Both the position numbers and the translations under genes were made by a program. The notes below the pieces were generated by a model. That model searched no databases, was not told the DNA's origin, and saw only the letters and a list, made by a program, of their open reading frames with translations. From contig BLXT01002641.1 in assembly GCA_019648995.1 (NCBI GenBank), positions 363,124 to 387,171 on the forward strand: a stretch of 24,048 bases of DNA, in the 5' to 3' direction. Numbering within the stretch: the stretch's first letter is position 1; each line of letters begins with the position of its first letter. Below are positions 11,101 to 19,444 of this stretch, piece after piece. Source of the DNA: Plakobranchus ocellatus. Lineage: Eukaryota > Mollusca > Gastropoda > Plakobranchidae.

Positions 11101-13598
11101 ATGTTCATTAATTTGGAAGGTAGTCATCTTTTGGTGGAGGCTAATGTTCTTGTGATGTTTAATAATGCATAATCCACCCCTTGTCTAACTTATGCATTAA
11201 ATGATTCACCAGTTGCTCTGCAGGCTCTCTACATGTAAACTGTGATATGGTTTTGTCTGAAAGTGTTTGTTTATCATTGTTGTCTCTTTCTGACAGGTGT
11301 AAATACAGTCAACACTGCTTAAGTCGAAGCCGCTTAAGTTCATTTTCATTCAAGTCGATCTTTTATCTTGTCCGTCTAGGTCTAGTCAATGTTAGTCCCA
11401 TGTAATTTCCCCTTTACCTCTTTTCCTCAATTGAAGAACAAAGACCTTAGGGCCTAAAAAATTTCCACTGTAACCAACACAATATTTGTACTGATCTAGA
11501 TCGTAGATACAATCTACAAACATGTGCACTCCCAGCCTCATTCGATCTTAGGCTAGAAGAAAAGATTAACAGAAGGTCATCACTTGGGCGTATTATAAAC
11601 CATATTGAGACATAGATCTACATCAGAAACTTAGAGCAAGGTTACCAGAGTAGACTTTGCCACTCACATGCAAAAATTTACGAAGTGAAAAAAAAAAATA
11701 GTAGCAAACAAAAAAAAAAAAATGAATAAAACAAAAACAAACAAAATTTTGACGACAACGATAACACAAATTAGAAGGGTGTTTCAATGAATTTGGTGTA
11801 CTTGTGAATACTGTGTAGACACCAGTGAAGAAGATGCATTTCCAGACATTTGGGCACCATAATGTTAAGAAATACCAATCACAACATGATGGCATTGATA
11901 AGCTCAATTAATTAAGTTTACAAATTATTAGAGCCTCAAACGTCCTATTTAATAGTTTAGTAATGAATATAAAAATAGATGAACCTGTGAGCGATTTTGG
12001 TAAAGGATTNNNCCCCCCCCCCCCCCCCCCCCCCAAAAAAAAGAAAAAATATATATTATGTATAGAAATAAATATATATAAACTAAGAAAAAAAGAGAGA
12101 GTGTGTGTATGTGTGTTGGTACTTCAATCAAGGGAGATAACTAAGCAAAATCACGTAAGTCGATTTTTTGTGTAAGTCGATCTTTTTAATTATGACCCCT
12201 TGACATTGACTTAAGCAGTGTTGACTGTATTGGCTAAAATGATAGGACACCTTTTTTCTTCCTAGATCTGATACAATTTTTATTTAAATATAATACAAAT
12301 ATCTTAAACTGCACCTTTTCGCCAGGTATTGCATGCACAGCTGGCAGGATGTTTGTCTTTATCTGTGAGCTTAGGGGACTTATCAGAAGCATCTGCTACT
12401 GGTCTAGTCAATTGGACGGATGGCAACCTAACTCATACAGTGACAGCATGTAGTCAGGCTGTGGCTGCTAAAGCTGGGGCTCTCCTTATTGCTGGTTGTG
12501 CTGATTATCTAACAAATAAAGGTGACACTAAAGGCTAATGTAATGGATATTTGCTAAGCTTACAATTTTGTGGATTCAAATTGAAAGCCAGGATTGACTC
12601 CTTGAGTTATCTTTCCATGCATTGATAGCAAAATCGTGCTCAGGCTTAGCCCTTGCTTCATAAGTGTTCTGCCGCCTTCATATTACAAGATGTCTTGTGA
12701 CATTTGGGCATAAATGGTTTTTAAGCATCTTAGAGAAAACTACCAGACTCCTGCATACCAAGATAAATCATGTTTGTGCCCTCTGTCTCGATAAACCTTG
12801 TGTCATCTGGGGTGATTGCAGGGTGAAAAGTTCAAAGGTTGCCTACAGATTTACACCTGTCAAAACATTGTTATTTGTACAAGAGGTGTTTAAAAAACCC
12901 GCCTCAGGGAGGCGTTGAGCAATTTTTTTTCCAAATTAAGCATTTTTTAACAAAGCAGTCCTTGCTTATCCATTGGCACACGACAATCAAATTTAAACCA
13001 AAAGTGCAGAAGTTAAAATGGTTTATTGAGCAGTCTGATAGCAGAAGAAAAAATTAAAAACTATTGTTGAAAGAAAAATTGTAAAATTTTTAAAAAACCC
13101 AGTTTTTAAAATGGAAGAAAAGAAGGAATTCTGTTCCGTTTTCAAAATCTGTAACAAATGAAAAGAAAGATCTTTCCAATTATTTGAATTTTTCTCATAA
13201 TTTGCAACAACAGCAACTGCAACTAAAAAAAAAAGTGGACTTTGAGCACCTATTTACCATACAGGATGACTTGTATGATTTGATGTGCCAAGTGGGCAAT
13301 CTGTTAGCACACAAATGCTTGGATGATATAGCCTAGCCATCAGTTAGATTGATATTAAAGGGTAGACCTGAGACATAGAAAGTGAAATATGCATCATAGT
13401 AAAAGGAAAGATTGTCATCAATTTTTAAAAGCAAGTGACTTGATGAAGTTGTTAAGAGCAAAAGTTTATTTAAAGTTTTTACCTTTTCTTTTTTCAAATT
13501 AAACTTGTTTGAAGATTCACCTTATTCAAATGAAAAGAGAGTATTTTTCTTCCTTTTTGTTTAAATTACCAAGATTTTACTGCTTCTTTGTTTTTATA

Positions 13599-13632
<34 letters not shown>

Positions 13633-15315
13633 AATATACATGTTGTTGTTGTTTTGTTTTTTTTTAGCAACTTGCGATGGGTTTCATTTCTATCTGTAAA
13701 CAGGTAGTCCACTAGAACCCCCAGATGTACTCACTACTGTGGCAGGAGGTAGATTCCACCCCAATGTGGAGAGTATTCTTCATGTTGTTGCACCTCCTGT
13801 TGGATCAACTGAAATATCATCTCCATCAGCAAGGAACTATTCTCAGGAAGGTCAGGGACAGACGGAATCTGAACACTCGAGAGCTCTCCTTCTGCAGGTC
13901 TATGCAAACTGTTTGAGATTTGCTGAAGAGAGGCTGGGCCTCACTAGTCTTGCTTTTCCCCTTATTGGGCAAGGTGAGGAAACTGGTATTGCAGCAAATA
14001 AATGTGAATTGTTTAGCTAAAACATAGCACTCAGAATGATTATAAAGTTGCCTTAAGAATTATGAGAAAACAGGTTAAGTTTTCAGCATTTAAAAGTAAA
14101 AGTTCAAAATCTAAGGATGGCCACTGTTTCCATGACAATCATTTGATACAATTTTTTTCTGCTAGTGACATCCTGGTGTGAAGAATTCCTGCATTCAGGC
14201 ACTGATACTTTAAATTCAGCCCACAGCTGCCTTTCCATCCTAAACTTTTTGTTTTTATTTTTAGGAGAATTTTAACTAATCCATCAGGTTTGTCTCTCCC
14301 CCCTCCCTCCTCTCTCTCTGTCTGTTTCTCTCTTTCTCTCTCTCATTAAAAAAAATTGCACTTGTGAAGATGAATGTTTAAAATTTATGATTTATTTATT
14401 CAAAATACTGTCATAGATCAGTTTCAAAGTCTTGATGGTTATAAAACTGGAGAGTACATTAGTATCGGAGAACTTAACAGGACTTGTCCTCATGCTTTAT
14501 TATAGTTTATACTGAGTCTATTTCCTAGATTTTGTATGGGTTATCTAGTTCTTGTTTTAAAATGATTAAATGTCGTAATATACTCTTTAGCATCTAGCTA
14601 ATATAACTGACCTCCAAGAAGACTTTGATGATTTTGCTAGCTAATTTCTGTTCATTTCAATTTTCATTTTTTAAGGGTAACACGCCTAAATTCTCTTAAA
14701 ATCTTTTGCTCTGACAAATTCAAAGATAATATACAGCCAAGATCTTAATCTTGATTCGCAAAAATTTTTTGTCATTAACAAAATTCACATGTGTTACGAA
14801 TTTGTTTTTTTCACTGTAGTTTTTTTGCCCTATGATAGTGGTATTTTTTTGCATCTGGCAGCTCATCAGGATAGCTTTTGTCTATCTGTTAAACATGGAT
14901 GTTGTATATCTCTTATTATTTTTGCGTTGCAGGTATTTTCTCTATTGAAACATGTGTTCATTGCTTCTGTGATTCACTTTTGGTATTCCTGCATGAACAA
15001 GGATTTCCATGCAAAACTCCCTCATCATCTCTCACCTCAGTGGAACTCATCATTGCTGATGCTAGAACCACAGACTTAGTAGCAGAGAGACTACACTCAT
15101 GCCTTGACAGACTCTCAAGCCTTCAAAATTTTGAGTCTGCTATAACGGAAATCTTTAAAACCACATTAATGTATGCTGCAACATCAGTGAGGCACCAGGG
15201 AGTATTGAATGAGCCTGTGCTCAGCACCAGTTCTGACAGGGCAGAAGATCAGGAATCACAGCAGAGAACCAGAGCAATTTCAGGCAGGCCAAAAGTTAAA
15301 AGACCAAGGTTATAA
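5110..15315 (+). CDS. Six-exon gene: disordered nuclear-type protein with C-terminal macro domain
   Basis: The assembled CDS is 5110-5159, 6644-8795, 9864-10018, 12326-12521, 13704-13973 and 14933-15315. Every intron is GT-AG and every exon phase fits its neighbour. The predicted protein of about 1068 residues has MGNSSSQ at its N-terminus and an acidic Ser/Glu patch (about 35-90). A long polar, basic region with NLS-like clusters such as PKRIKLKTRR and PSKRKRLG follows, and a macro domain lies at about 787-1015. Macro domains bind, and some hydrolyse, ADP-ribose on proteins or nucleic acids (known of the family). Here I infer a nuclear, ADP-ribose-reading role; catalysis is unlikely because the Gly-rich loop is lost. 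The frame breaks once, near 7380-7386, probably from a homopolymer indel. I do not recognise an orthologue: the architecture is not that of macroH2A, CHD1L, PARP9/14, GDAP2 or MACROD. Confidence 0.75.
5160..6643 (+). other. Intron 1
   Basis: This intron of about 1.5 kb runs from donor GTTGTT at 5160 to acceptor CACTTTTACAG ending at 6643. It is AT-rich with A and T homopolymers (for example near 5998-6026). I see no nested gene or clear transposon in it. Confidence 0.5.
6644..8795 (+). CDS. Exon 2: long disordered acidic/basic region, with a frame break
   Basis: This 2152-nt exon runs from a good acceptor (TTTTACAG) to a consensus donor (CG|GTAAGT). It first reads YHENVLRDAQRRLQPLQQ, a likely helix, then an acidic stretch with FSDDDEQFYSAEE and GEEQISDEESGEEELTD (CK2-type Ser/Asp/Glu sites). 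Next come basic clusters PKRIKLKTRR, SPGKRK, PSKRKRLG and RSRRKKGK, like classical NLSs. The rest is Ser/Asn/Thr-rich, with SKRLRRASSAFMTL near 8025 and a Lys-rich helix SNIKTLLSKMKAPL near 8475. The frame used from 6644 runs to a stop at 7589, but from about 7382 the coding signal moves to another frame, open from 7346 to the donor. The length is 3n+2 where 3n is needed, consistent with one lost base. Confidence 0.75.
7380..7386 (+). other. Probable site of the frame break (A7 run)
   Basis: Upstream coding (KGKLSQSVKKRKK) and downstream coding (NVSPESSCDEVANKKGKES) join smoothly if the run of seven A were eight. Neighbouring A6 runs at 7343-7348 and 7371-7376 are alternatives. The shift equals -1 (one base short). 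A sequencing or assembly indel is the simplest reading; a true allele, RNA slippage or ribosomal frameshifting are less likely. The run does not form a standard X XXY YYZ slippery heptamer in frame, because C precedes it. Confidence 0.6.
8796..9863 (+). other. Intron 2
   Basis: This intron of about 1.07 kb runs from GTAAGT to CACTGTCTTTTAG. It is AT-rich, with a T run near 9270 and a poly-A stretch near 9710-9725. I see no nested gene. Confidence 0.6.
9864..10018 (+). CDS. Exon 3: basic and Pro/Gln linker before the macro domain
   Basis: This 155-nt exon follows the acceptor CTGTCTTTTAG. Its first two bases complete an Ala codon with the G left by exon 2. It encodes VGPRLRRRQASARLASPS, then a Pro/Gln/Thr stretch and SVVHILPQASQFQ, ending in phase 0 at CAG|GTGGCT. 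The basic block RLRRRQASARLAS echoes RLRRASSAFMTL in exon 2. The last residues lead straight into the first strand of the macro domain in exon 4. The donor is non-ideal (GTGGCT), but phase and sense both support it. Confidence 0.7.
10438..10691 (-). pseudogene. Decayed coding-like stretch inside intron 3
   Basis: Read on the minus strand from 10691, one frame stays protein-like for about 84 codons: VTIPDLLEEL, stop, ADDNGRNSDEFVQDAQLIL, then a stretch around MVQAHGDQVLDADLANGWL, stop, ESSPLPEPFCGRAGLLVDL. Two internal stops show it is not expressed as such. The ending PFCGRAGLLVDLTEDYIP weakly recalls the conserved region at the start of piggyBac-type transposases, but I would not name the family on this. 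Confidence 0.3.
11306..12227. mobile_element. Non-autonomous pogo-like DNA transposon with perfect TIRs (element 2)
   Basis: The left terminus CAGTCAACACTGCTTAAGTC (11306-11325) is matched exactly by the reverse complement of the right terminus (12208-12227). Both sides are flanked by TA (11304-11305 and 12228-12229). Subterminal AAGTCGATCTTTT-type copies occur near 11353 and 12174. The element is 922 bp with no transposase frame, so it must have been moved in trans. CAGT termini and TA duplications point to the pogo/Tigger branch (known of the family). It holds the NNN/poly-C gap at 12010-12034, so its true length is uncertain. Confidence 0.85.
12010..12042. other. Assembly gap: NNN then C22 and A8
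   Basis: Three N followed by 22 C and 8 A. A second gap at 20489-20517 has the same make-up (NN, C18, A9), suggesting a shared sequencing or assembly difficulty at poly-C/poly-A tracts. Confidence 0.9.
12326..12521 (+). CDS. Exon 4: first half of the macro domain
   Basis: This exon of 65 codons plus one base runs from phase 0 (after CAG) to the donor AAAG|GTGACA. It encodes VLHAQLAGCLSLSVSLGDL, in which SVSLGDL is the macro-domain strand ending in the Gly-Asp that contacts adenine. ATGLVNWTDGNLTHTV matches the VNAAN-L region: the first Asn is kept (about residue 815), the second is Asp. The Gly-rich loop that usually follows is absent; a helix QAVAAKAGALLIAGCADYLTNKG-like segment replaces it. 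The junction with exon 5 completes Gly. Confidence 0.8.
12839..13336 (+). pseudogene. Decayed coding-like stretch inside intron 4
   Basis: One forward frame keeps a protein-like look over about 165 codons, with three stops between 13053 and 13093. The clearest part, after the last of these, reads FLKWKKRRNSVPFSKSVTN, then KDLSNYLNFSHNLQQQQLQ, then VDFEHLFTIQDDLYDLMCQ and VGNLLAHKCLDDIA before a TAG at 13334-13336. It does not fit the splice phases of the host gene, so it is probably a relic of an inserted gene or transposon. The family is not recognised. Confidence 0.35.
13600..13632. repeat. (TG)n(TA)n microsatellite
   Basis: A short TG tract running into a long TA tract, about 70 bases upstream of the acceptor of exon 5. 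Confidence 0.85.
13704..13973 (+). CDS. Exon 5: central part of the macro domain
   Basis: This 270-nt exon (two bases, 89 codons, one base) encodes the segment SPLEPPDVLTTVAGGRFHP, then NVESILHVVAPPV, the macro-domain strand equivalent to the usual IIHAVGP. An insert rich in Ser/Gln follows (GSTEISSPSARNYSQEGQG). The helix ALLLQVYANCLRFAEERLG and strand LTSLAFPLIGQ, the counterparts of the family's L-Y-NCL-A-E and SIAFPAIGTG, come last. The donor CAAG|GTGAGG is good. Its phase matches exon 6, giving the phosphate-binding loop FPLIGQGIF across the junction. Confidence 0.8.
13974..14932 (+). other. Intron 5
   Basis: This intron of about 0.96 kb runs from GTGAGG to TTGCGTTGCAG. It includes a pyrimidine-only tract of C and CT repeats at about 14289-14344 and no visible nested gene. 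Confidence 0.6.
14289..14344. repeat. Polypyrimidine/CT-rich low-complexity tract
   Basis: A run of C and T with CT and CTCC repeats, interrupted only by TGTCTG, inside intron 5. Confidence 0.8.
14933..15315 (+). CDS. Exon 6: end of macro domain, basic C-terminus, stop
   Basis: It starts with two bases that complete the Gly of the GQG-IF loop, then reads IFSIETCVHCFCDSLLVFLH. This matches the GIFGYP-x-A-A helix of macro domains, with Cys/His where Tyr-Pro is usual. TSVELIIADARTTDLVAERL is the last strand and following helix. A helix with ALTEIFKTTLM-like sequence and a polar tail follow, ending in the basic motif GRPKVKRPRL, a plausible NLS, before TAA at 15313-15315. The exon is in frame with all the upstream macro-domain exons. 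Confidence 0.8.
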
Positions 15316-17600
15316 TCAGCAGCCATGAGTGTTCATATGTACGTTATCAAAAGATTGAGGCAGCCAATCAGCACTGAGATTGTAGTTTTTGAATTGTATT
15401 CAATTTTGCCTTTCTTAAAACAAAGTGAAAGATGATAAATTTTGATTTAATTTTTAACAATTTTATTGTTGCATGTGAGTTCAAAAATTTATTTTAACCG
15501 ATATATTTTTTTATTTCTATGATCACAAATTATATGTTTCGTTTCTTGTGTGTAAAAATATAGCAATATGACAATGGTATAGGGGTTAGAAATGGGTAAA
15601 AAGAAAAAAAAAAGACAGTGATTCTAATTTTTAAAAAAGAGACTATTAATTCAAGTAGTTTGATTTAAAATGACTTACAAAAATATTTTGAGAACTTACT
15701 TCCTCAGTGAAGAGCAGGACAAATGGGTTCAGAACAAAACTGAGAAACGAGTGATAGTTAAGTCAAAGGATAGATTAGGTGTATTGTTCCAGATCACATG
15801 CAAATTTTTCCTTTGTTAGGTATCCAAGGTCTGGTGCATGGATAACGTTGATTTGGGACTTCATAATTATACTCTTGTTTACTGTTGTTGTTGAATTGTT
15901 GGTCAAGAAAAAAAAAGCACAAGATAAATTTAGAAAACCAGATTTTATACAGTATATGTATAATTTGGAATAGCATTTTCTGGAAGACATTTTTATATAT
16001 CATATATCATGTCAAATTTTCACTGTCAAGTGATCTTCTAGCAAGGTTGCCACCGCCCTGTGTGGTGGTGTGTCAGACTCATACACTATTGTCATGAGCC
16101 CCCTGCTGACCAGTCAAGCTGGGTGAAAGGATGTATGTGATAATTGCCACTGCTGTGGTGAAAAATCCTGAAAAGGCAAATTACTTGTGGCTTGTTAATC
16201 CCATTTCTTTCAACCCTACTGGATTGTTTTAACATAATCCTGAACTTTTTGTAGCGTTACAAAAAAATAAGGAGCACGCAATTGATGGTTTTCATCTAAT
16301 TTACAAACTGTGTCTCAAATACACACCATCAGAAAGAAACAATGTATGAAGCCTGTGATGTGCTGTTGCCATGCACAGAAACTTCAAGCAAGCTTAACAG
16401 ATTTTTATATGATATGGATTTCATATCTAAATTTTAATATGTAATCCCTTAGGGGTAAATTAAAGCATGCTGTCTACTACATGAAAGGTTGGGTGACCTT
16501 GGGCTGACACGAGTTATAATCCCCACCTCAGCAGGGTTTGCTTCAAGTTCAACCATAGCTGATGGATGGCTGATGGTCCTTATGGATGTAATATGATTTT
16601 CTTAACTGTCAATTAATTGTTCCTACATCTTGTTTCTTTTTCTTTTAAAACAATTTAGTTGTGAGATGTTGGATTCAATTTGATTAAACTATCTTTTCTC
16701 ATGAATCATTTTATAATTGTGGGTGTGGATCTCAATTTAACATTGTCAGTATCAGCTTATTCTTTATTTGAATGTTATCTATTCAGACATGCCTACAATC
16801 TGGAAATTTCTAGATTCATATTAGAATTCTACTTGAAAATGTCTTGTTTGTAGCAATTCTGCATTTTGTTCAGAAAATGAGGAAAGTGGCTATTTTGTAA
16901 TTTCTAAAAATAACTTTAAAAAATTTTTTTTTTCTTTTTTGCCTTATTATTGTAGCCTTCATTTTGCAATGCCTGGTTCCTTTCACTTACTGATGTTTTG
17001 TTGACAGGTTTGTAGTTTCCACTGAGTGATGTCACTCATTTTTAATTTTTAAACTGACTCCTTACTGGGATGAGGAAAGATAGTAAAAATAAATTTACGG
17101 TGGCAAAAGTGAAATCGCTGACCTAAAATTGAAGAACTCATCACAGCAGAATTTACTCCATAGTATTAAGTGACTGAAGCCACATTGCTCTTTTGCAGAA
17201 CTTTGGGTAAAAAATGTTAATGCTGCAGATTCAACATCTTGTGAAGAAAGTAAGGCATGTCATTGGCCAGTGTTAGGTGTCAGTCTAGATTGAACCTTAT
17301 ATTTTATAATTGAATATTATATTCCTGTTACTCTCTGCCCCATCCTAAAGATACATTTCTATGATTTTAAACTCAAGTGAAGTTTTCCAGGGTTTTTCGT
17401 TAATTTTTTTTTCCATTAGTAAAACAGTTCGAATGCATTTCTGTTCAAACAATAGAAGTCATCTTCAGGTTCATTCTTCAATTGTATATGATTTTCTTAT
17501 TCTCGCCCTTTTCAATGCTAGGCATATCTGTACTGTATGTACAATGTGTATATGACTTTTTACTAATGTAATAAATTTTTAAGTTTTTATGTTTTGTGCT
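15316..17600 (+). other. Probable 3' UTR of the macro-domain gene
   Basis: Non-coding, AT-rich sequence after the stop. The best poly(A) signal is AATAAA at 17570-17575, followed by a T/GT-rich stretch (TTTTTATGTTTTGTGCTTTT). An earlier AATAAA lies at 17088-17093. There are small hairpins: CCACC/GGTGG near 16049-16068, and GAGTGATGTCACTC near 17022-17036, a perfect palindrome. The extent is inference; the transcript could end at the earlier signal. Confidence 0.45.
17570..17575 (+). terminator. Poly(A) signal AATAAA
   Basis: A canonical hexamer with a U/GU-rich downstream region, placed about 2.25 kb after the stop codon of the macro-domain gene. Confidence 0.5.
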
Positions 17601-18528
17601 TTTATTTTTTGAGGTGTCAGACATGGTTAATTGTATTGCTGTACACTTCTCATAGTAAAGAGCATGATAATGAAGAATTTAAAAATGCTGAGTGGATTCA
17701 GTTTATCAGTTGGAGGTGCTTAGTTAAAGAAGAAAATGTTTGAAGGTAGCTTGCATCATAAAATTATGATGTTGACAGATAAAAAAAAAAAAGGCTGAGG
17801 ATTTTGGACACTATCTCATGGACAAATAGGCGCCATATTTTCTTGGTCTAAAATATATCTTAGTTTTATTACTAATAGTATTATGTAATCATAATACATC
17901 TTTTAATTCAAATTTAATATGGGATCCTCTAGGCACAAAGATTATCTTAACAAGTTTGAAATATCAATACATTTAGATCGAGTGAATTAAATCATCACAT
18001 GGCATTCTGATGCAAACTGCAACAATCAAAATATTCTAACACTACATTTAACATGAAAAGGTATGACTTTAACGATTCCTATGAATCTGTCATGGTTTGA
18101 GAGGTTCATTACATGGATCTAATTCTAGTAGGCAGGTCAGTATCATACTTATGAATCTGACAGGTACTCTATCCTTCCAAGGTAAAAATTTCAGAACATG
18201 GGAATGTGTAGTCTATGCATCCTCCAGGGTTTGGGAGGCACCCTACCAGTATCTAACTGTTATGCACAGTTATGCTTTTAACACTTACGTTGCTCAATTC
18301 AATTTCAGTCAAAAATGAGAACTTCCTTTCCCTTTGCTGAATTCGACTTGAGTCGAATGCAAGACTAACTCAATGAAAAAGCGATGGATGTTCTGCACGT
18401 TTGTTTTGACATGTTGCAGAGACTTTTGTCTTGATTCAGGGAAGTGTTTAGTTTCATTTTAACGCATATGATCGAGAGTAGAAGCTTTAGTGTTCAAAAT
18501 TGATTTAATTTTCTTGTTGTGATTGTAG
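17601..18528. other. Intergenic or intronic, with stray minisatellite-like units
   Basis: AT-rich sequence without a supported gene. Pieces at about 18110-18260 (ATGGATCTAATTCTAG, TATGAATCTGACAGG, GGGTTTGGGAGGCACCCTAC) resemble the minisatellite at 19445-20330 and look like one or two diverged outlying units. Confidence 0.5.
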
Positions 18529-18770
18529 AGAACATTAGATATAGATTTGAAATGGCTTGTGCCAATGTCCCCACGCCCTCAAGCCAAGATAATGATTCTA
18601 ATACCATTATTGCAGGCCACAGTGGCTCAGAATTCGATCTAGATCTATCTAGTGTTGAGGATGGGCCTAATGGGGCTCAAGTAGCATCTACATCTAGATC
18701 TAGAACAGACTCTCCCATAAGTGGGCGTGGCACCCCTGCAACTGATCAGGGAATTGGTGACAGTATTTAG
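18529..18770 (+). CDS. Terminal exon of an unidentified product
   Basis: Acceptor TTTTCTTGTTGTGATTGTAG precedes an exon that begins with two bases of a split codon. It reads NIRYRFEMACANVPTPSSQ, then a Ser/Asp-rich disordered tail with GSEFDLDLSSVEDGPNG and TSRSRTDSPISGRGTPATDQ, ending GIGDSI and TAG (18768-18770). A poly(A) signal follows 34 bases later. Coding character is strong. The preceding exon must end with one spare base. The macro-domain gene has three such donors (8795, 12521, 13973), so this could be its alternative 3' end; otherwise it is the last exon of an overlapping or downstream gene whose other exons I cannot find. The function is unknown. Confidence 0.6.
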
Positions 18771-18803
18771 TAGAAGAGAATATCTGAATCCTATAGAGTG
18801 GAA

Positions 18804-18809
18804 AATAAA
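18804..18809 (+). terminator. Poly(A) signal AATAAA
   Basis: The hexamer lies within GGAAAATAAACTATAAC, shortly after the stop codon at 18770. It fits a short 3' UTR for the exon at 18529. Confidence 0.45.
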
Positions 18810-18829
18810 CTATAACCCTCAAACTGTAG

Positions 18830-19444
18830 GTGTAATGAGTAGTTCAGAAAGGTAAAAAAACAACACAGCATGAGGTGAGCCAACCAAAATTTGTGGAATT
18901 TTATTTGCCTTTATTTGGTTTATTTGTTGATTTGCATGCAAATTTTTGTTCGTTTTTGCCCCCCAAATATAGTAAAACTGCAAACTGTCTGTAAAACATT
19001 CAATACAATGAAATTCGCATTCTTTTTATCTAAATTCAGTCACAGTACAAGCCACAATTTCCTCACAAAACCATACATGATACAATACAACACAACCAAG
19101 TTTTCCCGTTTATTTCCTCATAAAGTAAAAAATCAAGATGGCGGACCGTGTCATGTGACCTAATGTGCATAAATGTAATTATTCAAAATAATCTTTGCTC
19201 TGTCTTGAGTCTATCCCTAAAGTTTCATGACATTTGCTTGCATAGTTTAGAAGATGAAAACTTCAGGTGAAACCATCATAATTCTTTTGTTTTTCAACAA
19301 AGGGCTCAGCAATGGGAAGTTACTTTAGGTCAAAAGCTATACTACAAAAAAGTACAACGTAGGTGTTAATATGGTGTTGAGACAATCAAAAGACTCAAGC
19401 GCTGATAGTTTTGATGTAATACCTAAGAATTCGCGGGGATTGGG
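18830..19444. other. Intergenic, AT-rich, one promoter-like patch
   Basis: No gene is supported. The patch CAAGATGGCGGAC followed by GTCATGTGAC at 19134-19159 is a rare GC-rich island in otherwise AT-rich sequence. Confidence 0.5.
19134..19159 (+). promoter_or_regulatory. YY1-like motif next to an E-box
   Basis: CAAGATGGCGGAC resembles the YY1 core (AANATGGCGGC), which often sits at transcription starts. Four bases on, GTCATGTGAC resembles an E-box bound by MITF/TFE/USF-type bHLH factors. The motifs are seen; that they act as a promoter is inference. I find no convincing exon just downstream. Confidence 0.25.

Larger units (their letters stand above)
10019..12325 (+). other. Intron 3, containing a pogo-like element
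   Basis: This is the largest intron (2.3 kb), ending at TTTTCGCCAG. It holds a decayed coding-like stretch on the minus strand (10438-10691), an inverted repeat around 10228-10290, and a complete small DNA transposon (11306-12227) only about 100 bases from the acceptor of exon 4. It also contains an assembly gap of N with poly-C. Confidence 0.6.
12522..13703 (+). other. Intron 4
   Basis: This intron of about 1.2 kb ends at CTGTAAACAG, a weak pyrimidine tract for an acceptor. It holds a decayed coding-like stretch (about 12839-13336), a small GC hairpin (CGCCTC/GAGGCG, 12900-12914) and a TG/TA microsatellite at 13600-13632. Confidence 0.6.

Noticed and set aside
12900-12914. Terminator-like GC hairpin followed by T run
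   Set aside because: Bacterial-style terminators have no meaning inside a eukaryotic intron; a 6-bp stem is easily chance.
15775-16097. Several overlapping short frames on both strands
   Set aside because: They lie in the AT-rich 3' UTR, overlap each other and have no coding character.
16480-16580. tRNA-derived SINE head
   Set aside because: A B-box-like GTTCAAGTTCAA is present, but no convincing A box or cloverleaf.
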